Positions 22,071 to 33,717 of a stretch of 64,000 nt of DNA are shown in pieces. A program made the position numbers and the translations under genes. Positions within the stretch are counted from its first letter, which is position 1. Each line of letters starts with the position of its first letter. This DNA is from Miscanthus floridulus (taxonomy: Eukaryota; Streptophyta; Magnoliopsida; Poales; Poaceae): assembly GCF_019320115.1 (NCBI RefSeq), contig NC_089591.1:19942502-20006501 (forward strand), written 5' to 3'. Below the pieces are notes generated by a model. That model did not search any database, had not been told where the DNA came from, and worked only from the letters and a program-made list of their open reading frames with translations.

Positions 22071-22490
22071 TAGAGCCGGTATCTTGGATGTTATTCTTTG
22101 ATGGATCATCATGCAAGCAAGGTGGTGGCTTTGGTATTGTTATTATTTCACCTTCAGGGGCAAGTTTTGAGTTTGCTTTTCCAACTAAACCAATGATTAC
22201 CAACAACCAAGCAGAATATGAAGCCATTCTTCAGGGGCTTCAACTTCTTCATGAAGTAAAGGCTGAGGCAATTGAAGTATTTGGAGATTCATAGTTAATT
22301 ATTAATCAGTTGATCGGCCTATATGAATGTAAAGAAGATACTCTGAGGGGATATTATGATGAGTGCCAAAGGTTGCTCAAGGAATTTCCTCATGTCTCTC
22401 TTTAGCATATTCCGAGAGCACAGAATCAAGAGGCTAATCATTTAGCTCAAAGTGCATCAGGTTATCGAATGTTTTAAGAGGTCTTAAGTA
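22071..22490 (+). pseudogene. Gypsy-1 second (archaeal-type) RNase H
   Basis: In the RT/RNase H frame, WMLFFDGSSCKQGGGFGIV (22086-22142) gives the first catalytic Asp. Glu is in NNQAEYEAILQGL (22204-22242), and VFGDS (22279-22293) gives the next Asp. A TAG at 22294 is followed by the rest of the domain, ending HIPRAQNQEANHLAQSASG (22408-22464). Its position between RNase H and integrase assigns the element to the Tat lineage. Confidence 0.82.
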
Positions 22491-23763
22491 GTGAGACCTC
22501 GAATAAGGATTGGAGAGTTGAAATAGCCGATTACCTTAAGAATCCATCATAGAAGGTTACCAGGAGGCTAAGGTATAAATCGACTAAGTATGTTTTGCTA
22601 GATGATCAGTTATATTACAAAACAGTCAATGGGGTGTTGCTTAAATGCTTAAATCAAGAAGAAGCTAAGGTGTTGATGGGTGAAGTACATGAAGGGATAT
22701 GTGGATCTCATCAATCGGCTTATAAGATGAAATGGATTATTTGCAGGACTGGGTATTTCTAGCCAACAATACTAGAAGACTATTTTGAATATTATAAGGG
22801 GTGCTAGGATTGTCAATGTTTTGGCAATGTTCAAAAATTGCCCACATCAGTTATGAAACCAATAATCAAACCATGGGCGTTTTGAGGTTGGGGAATTGAT
22901 CTAATTGGCCAGATTTTTCTACCCTCAAGTTAAGGACATAAGTTCATATTGGTAGCGATAGATTACTTCACTAAGTGGGTTGAGACAATTCCTTTGAAGA
23001 CGGTAACCTCAAAGAACATGGTTGATTTTGTCAAGGAGCATATTGTGTATCGTTTTGGGATTCCTCAAACTATCACTACCGATCAAGGGACAATGTTCAC
23101 ATCAAAAGAGTTTAGAGATTTTGCTGCCAGTATGAGAATTAAGTTGTTAAATTCTTCTCCTTACTATGCTTAGGCTAATGGCCAGGCAGAGGCATCCAAC
23201 TAGATTATGATTAAGCTGATCAAGAAAAGATTGAAGAGCAGTCAAGGAAGTGGTATTCAACGCTTAATGAGGCATTATGGGCATATAGGATGGCATGTCA
23301 TGGACTGATTAAAACATCACCTTATGAACTTGTATATGGTCATAATGTAGTCCTTCCTTGGGAGATTTAAACAGGATCAAGGCATGTCACATTGCAAAAT
23401 AATTTGTTAGCCGAAGTCTACAAGAATCTTATGATAGACGACTTAGAAGACTTGAGTTGCCATCGGCTGCGTGCTCTTGAGAATATCAAAGCCAATAAAC
23501 TAAGGATTGCAAAGTATTACAATAAAAAGGTCAAGAGCAAACAATTTTCTGAAGGAGACTTAGTCTGGAAAGCGAAATTGTTGATTGGGTCAAAGGACAG
23601 CAAGTTCAGCAAATGGTCACCTAATTGGGAAGGACCTTATCGGATTAAACGTTGTGCGCCTAGCAATGCTTATATTTTGAAAACACTAGGAGGAGGAGAA
23701 GAGTTTGACAGAGCAATCAATGGAAAATATCTAAAGAAATATTATCCTAGCTCTAATAGCTAA
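22491..23763 (+). pseudogene. Gypsy-1 integrase
   Basis: The HHCC zinc finger is visible from VHEGICGSH (about 22686) to the CxxC near 22802-22815, with a TAG between its Cys residues. Core residues are Asp at 22898-22900 (GIDLIG), Asp at 23081-23083 (TTDQGTMF) and Glu at 23189-23191 (ANGQAEASN), so the DDE triad is still encoded. A one-base frameshift between about 23215 and 23260 moves the C-terminal part into another frame (23392-23763), with SEGDLVWKAKLL, WEGPYRIKR and a normal end at KYLKKYYPSSNS. It is broken by stops and the frameshift. Confidence 0.87.
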
Positions 23764-24380
23764 TTTGTTTAGTCATTGGTTCTTATAGCCAATACTAGAA
23801 GGGTATCGCATCTAGTTCAAAAATAAACCTGAAGGGGTAAAGGCTGGTATGATATATATCGCCTATAGAGCACAAACAAACACAGACAAATTGGTACATG
23901 TAACATGAGTACAGGGCAAAAGAGAAACCACTTAAAACGAAGAGATTGTTTGCTAGCTTCTCCTATTACAAGCTAAAGGCCAGAAAACACTTTGTTCACT
24001 ATGTCTTCGGCCTGGGAAGCAAGGGCTATGGAGTTGGCGGCATTGAAGAAATCCTTGACTAGGCAATCATGATCCTCAGTGTGTTCGGTGGCTAGAAAAC
24101 CATGGGGAAGAAGTCAAAGCTCATGGCCAGAGCGAGCATGCGTAGCAGCTAATGCCATGGCAGCACCATGACCAACACCATGAAGAGCAACATCTCTGAC
24201 ATGTTTTGGGACATCGTACAAGTGAACCACTGGCACGGCACCCCTAGCATTGATGAATCCTACCGCATACTCCATAGTTGATCAAAGGCATTCCAACTAG
24301 GCTGATATATCTAGAAAGATTTGAGGAAGGGATAATTAAGATCTTGAAGACAAAACTAAGAAGAAACAAAAAATTGTGGT
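23764..24380. other. Gypsy-1 region downstream of integrase, no gene seen
   Basis: This untranslated stretch begins right after the integrase stop. I see no sense ORF; the minus strand may hold the decayed end of the antisense block described at 24381-24992. No tandem repeat or RNA gene is evident. Confidence 0.5.
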
Positions 24381-24992
24381 AGGCATTTCACCCATGATTC
24401 TAGCCTCAGCCTTAGCCAACCACTCCCGCACCTGATCGGTGGGTCTGCCCCTTGGGGCATCTTGATGGATGGTGGCCGCAACCACTAGAATTTCCTAATC
24501 GACCTTTGATAGATCAGAATTGGAGGGTGGTCAGCGCTGAACCAAAGTGGTTAGAGCCGATTCCATGATGGAAAGGCAGTCGGTGAGCTTCTAGCCAACC
24601 TGATCGATGGATGCAATCAGATCATCATTGTCGATCTGCTCCCTTGGGTAGCGAGGGAGTGGGCGGCGAATTATTGATGAAGATGACCTCAGAGGTTGAG
24701 TGGAGTTAGCCCTATGCTCCAAGACAAAGGGAGCATCCTGCAGCGCGTTTAGATGAAGGTCCATCCACCCAAGGTCATAGGTTGCATCCTCCTGATGATG
24801 AAGATGCTGGCATGGTGACATAGACCCATCAAAGGCCTCTTCAGCAGACCTCTTGCCATTCTCCATGCCTTTGAGCCTATGGAAAAGTAAAATCGCACCA
24901 AAGACATGGAAGGTTTGGCATAAAGCAGGTTGTCTTTTGATCCACAGCCATGGCCCATATATATAGCCATCGACACATAAATGTGTTGACAT
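24381..24992 (-). pseudogene. Inverted gag-leader-like sequence in the 3' part of Gypsy-1
   Basis: The minus strand reads RRPLPRYPREQIDNDDLIAS and then the continuation SIDQVG, KLTDCLSIMESALTTLVQR and PPSNSDLSK. This is clearly similar, at DNA level too, to the sense-strand gag leader of Gypsy-2 at about 6360-6600. The open part is 24992-24591; further along it has TGA and TAG stops. It is either a piece of another Tat element joined in reverse or an antisense additional ORF related to gag. No ATG context or splice signal decides between these. Confidence 0.65.
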
Positions 24993-24994
24993 AC

Positions 24995-27900
24995 TATGGC
25001 AGAACCTCCTAAATTATAGGGCCCACATGCACCTGTCATAGTCCAATGCCTTCTGATGACTATGCATATGTTCCCGGTAACTTAAGAAGCCTATTGGGTG
25101 TCCTCGAGAAACCCGAACCATCCACAATTTCTTTTGAGCAAGATCCATCACAGAGTCATTGCAGTATTACAACAGTTTATTCATTAATATACATTAGAGT
25201 AAAATAGTGGAAGTCTTACAATAACTTAGTTACAAAATAGTTGTTTCACAAACTAAGTATGATTATTATTACAAACCATAGTAGTGGAGTAGCTTAGTAA
25301 CATAAAACAAAACACGCAATAAAAGTGCCCTGCCCAAGGACCACACATTTACTCAACATCTTCGATTTGAACAACCGTCATGTAGCACTGTCCAAGACAG
25401 ACCTGCCCATGAGGCTCACCTGCAACAAGGGTTAACAAACCCTGAGTACAAAAGTACTCAACAAGACTAAACTGACGTATAAATAGAGAAAACTCAAGAA
25501 TGCAGGCTCGGGGATTCAAGGTAGGGCTTTAGCAAGAATCAAAGTTCTTTTGCGTAAAAGCTCTCTAACAAGATTCTTTCTTTCAACAAATAACCCTTAT
25601 CAAGATCATATATGAATCTACCATGATCCGTATTGAGATTATGAACTTCATATCAACCCTTTCTCAAATCTTCCTCAAGTTTCATTTATTAACTACGATG
25701 ATGAACAGTGAGTTGAGTCTCCATAACCGAGGAGCAACGACAATTCGAACCGATTATAACCCAGCTGGGGATTCCCAACCACACAACATATGCAGGTCCC
25801 TGACCTACATATACCATCCTACCCTCAGATCCTCTAAAACAAGAACGGGTCTACACCACCCAAGAGCATAGTACTCCACCAATCTAGCCCATGGCCACGT
25901 GGGTACACGCTACTCTCGCCATCTCTCCACTCCTAGTGCTTGAGTAGCCATTCTTGTAATAGAATAGCCAAGTTAAGGCTTACCGGAGTATGTGGCTAGT
26001 ACTACAAAGTCTCACCTCATGCAATTCAACAATGGACGGTTCTTAACTAACACAGGCGGAAAGAACCCGCTCACAAGACATCCATGTCTTGTGGCTCTCA
26101 TACACCGAGTCCGCCCCATCTAGAATTATTACTCCACAAGATTATATCTCATGATAGCATAAATACCCAATCATACCCAAAAATCCATTTATATCTCGTA
26201 GGTGACAGGTAATCACCTGACTTCTATCGGTCTAAGCATGGCTAAGCATAAGTCGGCATTCTCGAAATGAAACTGGTAACAAGGTTGATATGGAAAAGCA
26301 AGGTTGGTAATGCACCAATTAGGTTTCCACTCAACTCCTAATCACTTAATGCAGAATTTAAAAGCAAAAGCGATATAAATTTGTAAAACACAAGGTAGGT
26401 TTAATACATCTGGGGCTTGCCTTGATTGTCGGAAAAGTCCAGTTTCGGAGATGTTCCACGGATATCAAACTCGACCTCAATAGGCGGATTAACTCCCTCA
26501 ACAACTTGGTTGACTACCACGTTCTCACTTTCGTTCACTACACATAGTAATAATGCCATGTTTAAACTGATGCGAGATATAAAACATGATGCTTGACGAT
26601 GGATGCAAAAGTTAATAACTTGAATACAACTTTCCTTCGCGGTATAGTTACAAGCCAAAAACTAACTAATTTTTTTATAAACTCAAACACTTACTTTAAA
26701 TGCCCAGGATCATCTTATGCTTATGACCCAAGGTCATCACTCAATTCCAAATTCAAACAAAACCTAAGTCATTAAGAGTTAATATTTGTTTTTATTAATT
26801 AACAATTAATTCAAAATTATGAATTAAATCAACTTTTTCTAATTGAGCTCAAAATTTTTGTGAAGGCTCATCACATGATAACTAAGTGTAAAAACAATTT
26901 TCATAATTTTTGGATAATTATACAAGCCTAGAAAAATCATGAAAACCCAATTCTTAATTAGAGCAATTTTTATCACATTCAAAATATACATAAAAGTAAC
27001 ATTTAATATTTTTCCTAAAAAGTTTACATCTCATAGAGGTCACACAAAAATTTTCATAATTTTTGGAGCTCTATTTAATTCTACACAAAATAAACAAATC
27101 ATAGAACTATTTAATCATTTCAGCAAAATAGAAAAAAATCATTTTCACATAAACGGTCACCGACATCGGGGTCCCACCCATCAGTCAGAGTAGCGCGACG
27201 TCGAGCCTCTGACCGGCGCATTCTCATCGGTGGTGAGGTCTCCGGCGACGGGACTCAGACCAACATGACCTCCATGACATTGCGCACACACCGGTGACAC
27301 AGGTTGAAGCTCTAGGTCATTGGAGTGACCTTACCGGCGACAATGGTGGCTTAGCGGAGCACAGCCAATGTGTGTCTGGCAATCTACGACTTCATCGGTG
27401 ATACAAAGGTCTTCGGCATACTTAGCAACTCCTAACGGACTTAACCGAGCCCTTAATAGAACCCCTAATGCTCTACAACGCAAGCAGTGATGAGCGTAGC
27501 GGCATGGTGGAGCAAAACTCATTGGCGTCCCACGGTCTGGTGGCTACGGCGTGGTAGAGGTTCAAAAGACCGCACATGCATGATCAGTGGCTCACCCCAA
27601 AGCTGATGTGCTCGAGAACGACGGCTGCAGCGAGTCGGAGCTAACTTGTCGACGTTGGAGACAATGGCGGCAGCGTGAACTCACAGCAAAGCTCCGTTCC
27701 ACCAAAAGCGAACTACCAAATGATGAACAATCAAGACTACGAGCAACACTAAATCATGAGGGTCATGAAACAATAAATGGTGAAGTGAGAAGCCCACCAG
27801 AACTCCGTGTCTACGGTGGAGTGGATCACGGTGCCATCTCGTCGGAGAGGAGGAAGGCGACGTTACGCTGGGCACTCCAGGGAGAGAGAAGCTCAGCTAG

Positions 27901-28675
27901 ATGGCTCTACAGGTGCGCCAGGTAAACACGGTTATGATGGTGACACTAGTTGGAGACGAGAAGGCTCGGTGGCTCTAGCGTGAGCTCGACGGAGCAGGGC
28001 GGCGGTGACGGAAAAAATAGAGGGAAGGGAGAGAGCGATTGGATGGCGCCCAGAGTTATCAAGCAAGCGGAGGGCGATGGAAGAAGGTGCGCTCGACATG
28101 TTATGGCAACGCGGACACGTCGAAGCAGGAGGTGGCACTCGCGGACGCGCGTAGAAGCTGGTGGAAGCATGGCCGGCGGCGAGAGCTGCCTGCTTGTACT
28201 GTTCAAGCAAATTACCAAATTGCCACTCACTCAATTTCTCAAATTACTCTCAAATTTGTATGGAAACTCAAAAATCTCCAAAAATAAAAGTTGTTCCAAA
28301 TTCAAAGTTCTACAACTTTGCTTCAATAACCATACCCAAATTCTGTCTAGATTTGAAAATGCAAGTTTGAAATCTAAAGGGGACACTTTTAGAATTTATC
28401 CCCTTTTAAATTACTCCAAATTTTACATAACAACTTTGAAAACTCTAAAAACCAACTTTGTACACATTGACAAGCTCTACACTTTTCCTTTTAGGCTCAA
28501 CCCCAAAATGTGCTTAGATTTTGAATTAGGTTTTCCAGGGCATAATTTAAAGGCTGGAAATTAGGGTTTTGGAATTCAAATTTAATACTAGAGTTATGAA
28601 CTTGATTCATCCATATAAGTCAACACATATAACCATAAAAGTAAACTTGTTTTAGTGAATGCATTATCAAAGTTT
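24995..28675 (-). repeat. Long chromovirus-type LTR in reverse orientation (truncated)
   Basis: The left edge (GGCAGAACCTCC...AAATTATA) matches the reverse complement of the 3' end of the long LTR ending at 49036. Further landmarks occur in reverse order: the CTGCAACAAGGG/GAGTAC segment (25420-25465), the ATATCTCGTAGGTGACAGG segment (26191-26215), then AT-rich DNA and a GC-rich block at 27150-28200. The expected far end (GGGTGTTACA) is absent; at about 28675 it joins a reversed Gypsy-1-family LTR. Open frames inside it, including 204 codons at 27950-28564, have no protein resemblance. Confidence 0.72.
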
Positions 28676-30246
28676 TCACTAAAGCTTATGGATTGTGATT
28701 GATTTATGTTGGTAAGTACAATGCCCACAAATGTAAGTGAAATCATCAGCTAGGTGGATATTGCCAGTGTGAATCATTGAGCCGATGAATCTAATCAAAA
28801 AAGGATATAACATGCAAACAAATTGACTGTCTAGTACAAATGGATCCACAAACACTCTGAATCTAATCTGTTACCATCAATAGTGAGGTTTGACCGAATC
28901 GATGATAGCTATGATGATAATAACAAACTAAACACTTAGAATTCATAAAACCATCTACACATCAACAGGCTTTCCGAAAGACACGCTATATATGTGAAAG
29001 CTCAAAGCGGATCGGCTGAAATAGCCGATTCGGGTGAAAAGGGACTACGGCGTGTGAACAATCAACTATTTCATGTGGAAAAACCTATGAACTCATCAGA
29101 CCTAACCTACTATCTCTAACAGTGGGGTTCGATAGGATTGGTGCAGCCATGATAAAGACAACAAGTCAAACATTTAAAGTAGACAGATCTATTCACATTT
29201 AACAGAATCAAGGAGACACACCGTAGGCGTTAAAGCATAGGCGATCAGCTATTTAACCGATGCAGGCATAGCAAACAGTTAAGGTCATGCCTAATCGAGA
29301 ACAAATCTACTAACTAGCATCCTCCAATCTATAGTGCCATCAGTGGGGATCGATCGGATCGTTACAGCCATAATAGCGAACTATAGACTAGATTTAACTA
29401 ACCAGCAAACCTCTTCAAGATCATACACACCTTAACAACATACTGCATGATCAAGATCGAAATAGAACAGCCGATGAAACATAACCCATCGCTTAGAGTA
29501 AGAAACTTCATGTCGTGACAAAGCAAACGACGGACTAATATCAATAAGAACATCAGCAAGATCAGTAACTTAATGAATCTACCTAAAGGATGCCACTCTT
29601 AGGTAGAGCTGATAACTTGACCTTAATCTAATTTGAGCTGTGGAGGTCGACCGGATCGATGTAGCCATACTTGAATTAGACAAGAGTCGATGACTAGCTT
29701 GTACTAGAGTTCGTAGTGGAGGTCAAACTTAACAGAAGCAGCCGTACAAATAGAAGTATAAACCATGACAGAACTTACAAACAAGCCAGAGGTTAGCTAG
29801 ACCGATGCAGCCCTGCTTGTTGAAGAACTCACCGAGATCTACTCTACTCCTACTCCTAAGGGTTGGCACGGAGCCAAAAAAAAGTAAATTGTATTTGATT
29901 GATTGGATGTCCCTTTACAATAGCTGGGGTCCAATATTTATGCTCGGAGCCAAAACATGAATCCTACTCAAGTATGACTCATTACAATCTTTGGTATAAA
30001 AGAAAACATTCCTAACTTAAGATAACTTGGACCCTGATCTTTCCCTTTTTGTAAAGTCCGATATGTATTTTTTCGATGCTAATCGTAGCTCATTATCGTT
30101 ATCTACTGACGTCATTCAAAGAGAGCTGATTCCAATATCGCATCTGAATCGGCTAATATCGATCCTCATGCAATTGATTCTTTGATCGACACAATTTTGG
30201 AAGCTTCGAGTTCCCGCGTTCTTCTTCCCAAATTTTGGTGTAAACA
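28676..30246 (-). repeat. Reversed Gypsy-1-family LTR, lacking about 305 terminal bases
   Basis: It is collinear with the reversed solo LTR at 60741-62667 from about 61045 onward. It ends at 30246 with GGTGTAAACA, the reverse complement of the LTR start. Its missing part corresponds to the LTR 3' end. The hairpin is present near 29010-29035. It faces the Gypsy-1 3' LTR across 976 bases of internal-type DNA. Confidence 0.88.
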
Positions 30247-31206
30247 ATAGCCCGGGAGGCAAGAAGACAGGCTTCGTCGGGGTTATGGAATTAAAGTTAG
30301 TTAAGGAAATGGATCGACACTCCAGAAATTTAGGGGATGGATCATGAAGAAACAATGGATTAAGACTTATTGCTTCCCATAATTACAAGATACCATGTGA
30401 TTAATGCAAAAGGTTTACATTAACTAACGATCAACCCACTAAGACTTCTTTGGATTGAAGGGAGTTTGGATCCCCACAAGGCTGAAGGTCATCATGGACC
30501 AAGTCATATTGGCCTGCTCATAGAAGTGCATCAGGGGAGAGAAAAGGTCGCCAGTTTAAAAGAAGCCCATATATCCAATCGGTTTCTCGGTGGCTGACAA
30601 ACAATGGGAAAGAAAGTCGCCTGCTCAAAGATGCCCATTTCTCGATGGCTGGGAAACCATGGGAAAGAAGTCTGTGGTTTCCCTGATGAGCATTTGATAA
30701 GGCGAACAAGGTAAAGGTGTCCACACATTTTAGCCCTTACAAACTCTAGAACAACTCTGCAATCATGGTGAGAAAACTCAGGTGATGTCACAAGAATTCT
30801 TCTAACTGTAGTGGCTAATCCTCTTGCTCGACAAGGAGCTAAAATGAGCGACACAATCACCCTATACACAAGAATTCTTCTAACCACTCAAGATCATCAT
30901 AGAAAGGAATTAGACCATGGAGGGTCTGGCGAAGCCACAGGCACTCGAGGAAGCAAGCAGAAGAGAAACATAACTGAGTTGTTGAGTTGCTCTTGCTAGA
31001 GTTAGATAGACATTTATAGTCGATCTGGAAAGATGGATCCAAGCGCTCATGAAACAATGGTGCTCTCATGAAGCTTTGAAGCATAGCTCATAAGCAGGCA
31101 AGGACGATGACAGATAGTAGACCCTAGATCAAGATTCTCTACCCATGACTACGGACCTATCGGGGGTACAGACATGGTAATTTTGGAATAAAATTACTTT
31201 TATCCC
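30247..31206 (+). other. 3' internal DNA of Gypsy-1 between two opposed LTRs
   Basis: No coding domain is recognised. It ends in the polypurine tract of the 3' LTR, so it belongs to the 3' untranslated part of a Gypsy-1 family element. It includes two diverged copies of an ACACAAGAATTCTTCTAAC word (30788-30805, 30866-30885). ORFs on both strands are short and unlike known proteins. Confidence 0.6.
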
Positions 31207-31222
31207 AAAATTAGGGGGCATG
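31207..31222 (+). promoter_or_regulatory. Polypurine tract of Gypsy-1
   Basis: AAAATTAGGGGGCATG lies immediately 5' of the 3' LTR, which begins TGTTTACAC at 31223. This is the expected place and composition for the plus-strand primer. Confidence 0.8.
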
Positions 31223-33082
31223 TGTTTACACTAAAATTTGGGAAGAAGAACATGGGAACTCAAAGCTTCCAAGATTGTGTCATCAAGGCATCAATTGCAT
31301 AAGGGTCGATATTAGCTGATTCACATGCGGCACTAGAATCGGCTCTCTTCAGATGAAGTCAGCAGATAACAACAATAAGTTACGGTTGGCGTCGGGAAAG
31401 ACATGTCGGTCTCTACAAAAAGGGAAAGATTAGGGTCCAAGTTATCTTAAATTAGGAATATTTTTCTCTTATACCAAAGATTGTAATAAGTCATACTTGA
31501 GTAGGATTCATGCTTAGGTTCTGGGTATAAATATTGAACCCCAGCTATTGTAAAGGACATCCAATCAATCAATACAAATTACTTTTTTCAGGTTTATGCC
31601 AACCCTTAGGAGTAGGATTAGTGTAGATCTCAGTGAGTTCTTCAACAAGCAGGGCTGCATCGGTCTGGCTGACCTCTGGCTTGTCTATAAGTATCGTCAT
31701 GGCTTATGGTTTGGTTTGTAAGGCTACATTGGTTAAGTTCGACCTCCACTATGAGCTCTAGCATAAGCTAGTTATAGATCTTTATCTTGTTCAAGTATAG
31801 CTGCATCGGTTAAGTTCGACCTCCACTACTTGAATTAGGTTAAGGTCAAGTTATCGGCTCTACCTAAGAGTGGCATCCTTTGGGTAGATTCATTAAGTTA
31901 TCGATCTTACTTATGTTCTTATTGCCATTAGTTTCAGCAACATCAACCTGCCCAGTCGAGATCGATCTAGATCAGCCTCTCATCCTTTTAGTCCATCGTT
32001 TGCTTTGTTACAATACGATTTTTCTTACATTGAGCAATGGGTTATGTTTCATCGGCTATTCTACTTCAATCTTGATCGTGCATAGTATGCGGTTAAGGCA
32101 TGTATGATCTTGAGGAGGTTTGCTGGCTAGTTAAATCTGGTATATAGTTTGCTATTATGGCTATAACGATCTGGTCGATCCCCACTGATGGCACTTTAGA
32201 TCGGAGGATGCTAGTTGGTAGATTTGTTTTCGATCAGGCGTGACCTTGACTGTTTGCTATGTCTGCATCGGCTACATAGCCGATCGCCTATGCTTTAATG
32301 CCTACAGTGTGTCTCCATGATTCTATTAAATGTGAATAGATCTATTTATTTTAAAGATTTGATTTGTTGTCTTTATCACGGCTACCATCGATCCAGTTGA
32401 ACCCTACTATTAGAGATAACAGGTTAGGTCTGATGAGTTTATAGATTTGTCCATGTTAAATAGTCGACTGTTCACATACTGTAGTCCCTTTTCCACCTGA
32501 ATCGGCTATTTTAGCCGATTCGCTTGAGCTTTCACACATATAGCATGTCTTTTAGAAAGCCTATCAATGTATAGATGGTTTTATGGATTCTTCGGTTTTA
32601 GTTTGTTATTATCATCATAGCTGCCATCGATCTAGTCAAACCTCACTGTTGATGTTATATCCTTTCTCGTTAGATTCATCGGCTCAATGCTTTACACTGG
32701 TAATACCCACCTAGCTGATGATTTTTAAATCTGCGTGTATTATACTTGTCAATATAAAATCAATCATGATCCATGAGCTTTATAGTCCATAATAGCTAAT
32801 TTTTTCACGTATCGGCCGTTTACTCGATTTTTCCCGTTAAGCTGCTCCCAAAGCGGCACACTTAGAACTATCTGGGCAAAGACCGGCATCTTCCACCTTA
32901 AATTACTGATAAACTTTCTCTCCTTATCAATTGCAGGTCAAATTGACTAGCACGCCTTAGGAGGAATTTGCAGGATCAACTAGCCCTGCATTAAAGCTAA
33001 GCGGATCTCTAGTCTTGCTCCATCAAGCAGATCCTTCTGGCTTGCTATGTGCCAGGCGCATTGACACGTTTTTGCGCAGACA
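31223..33082 (+). repeat. 3' LTR of Gypsy-1
   Basis: It is collinear with the 5' LTR apart from a deletion of about 60 bases near 32655. A TATA-like box is at 31526-31535 and the hairpin near 32498-32522. It ends GCGCAGACA and is followed by ACCAT. The ORF at 31880-32107 is the counterpart of 3338-3565 in the 5' LTR. Confidence 0.93.
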
Positions 33083-33690
33083 ACCATAAATTTTGCCAAA
33101 TCTCTTCACAAAGGGAGCCATCTTCTCATCATCAAACTCATCAAATCTTGAGTCCTCATCTTCACTTGATGAATCTTGCTTTGCCTTGCCCTTGGATGAT
33201 GTGGCCTTGAATGCCACAATCTTGTTCTCATCTTTCTTCTCCTTCTCTTCCTTCTCATCATCATCTTATGTATCATTGATCGTCACATCTCCCAATACTT
33301 GGTTTGGTGTCATGGTGTCCAAACCATTCCTCACTAGAATAGTAACCAATGTGCCAAATCTTAAGGGTAGACATCTCAAGAACTTATGAGAAAAGTTCTT
33401 GTCCTTCACTTCTTCACCAAGTGCTTTGAGATCATTGACTAGCACTTAGAGCCTATGAAACATCTCTAGCACACTCTCATCTTCCTTCATCTTGAAGCTT
33501 ACAAACTTCACCTTGAGGATATATGCTTTTACACCCTTCACCACTTGTGTGCCCTCAAATGATTTCTCAAACTTCTTCCATGCCTCATGAGCCATGTCAA
33601 TGTTCTTGATTTACTTAAATGTCTTCTCATCCATGGCATCATGAATGGCACTAAGAGCAATATCATTGTATAGAGAAGCACTTCTTCGAC
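33083..33690 (-). pseudogene. Ty1/copia gag, N-terminal/central half (SIRE-like)
   Basis: This is the upstream half of the gag whose C-terminal half is at 1601-2684. The minus strand encodes capsid-type sequence of copia gag: AMDEKTFK and AHEAWKKFEKSFEGTQ near 33560-33640; LEMFHRL near 33450; FLRCLPLRFGTLVTIL near 33330-33385. An acidic/Ser-rich part then leads to APFVKRFGKI at the Gypsy-1 junction. It has TAA and TAG stops and lacks the first part of gag. The right side is cut by the LTR starting near 33718. Confidence 0.83.
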
Positions 33691-33717
33691 CGCAGAGGGA
33701 GCTTCTAGATTTGCTAC

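Larger units (their letters stand above)
2685..33082 (+). mobile_element. Gypsy-1: 30.4-kb Tat-type Ty3/gypsy element with nested insertions
   Basis: The element is bounded by LTRs of 1920 bp (2685-4604) and 1860 bp (31223-33082) and a perfect 5-bp duplication, ACCAT. The internal region encodes, in order, gag (4642-5658 and 18288-19531), protease, RT, RNase H, a second archaeal-type RNase H and integrase (to 23763). The second RNase H between RNase H and integrase is the mark of the Tat lineage. It is interrupted by Gypsy-2 at 5659-18282. In its 3' part (about 24995-30246) lie a reversed chromovirus-type LTR and a reversed Gypsy-1-family LTR. Without Gypsy-2 and those two blocks it would be about 12.5 kb, a normal size for a Tat element. 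All reading frames carry stops, so it is not autonomous. Confidence 0.9.

Noticed and set aside
27950..28564. Open frame of 204 codons on the plus strand
   Set aside because: It lies inside a reversed long LTR, its first part follows GC-rich composition and the rest is AT-rich; no domain or family motif is seen.
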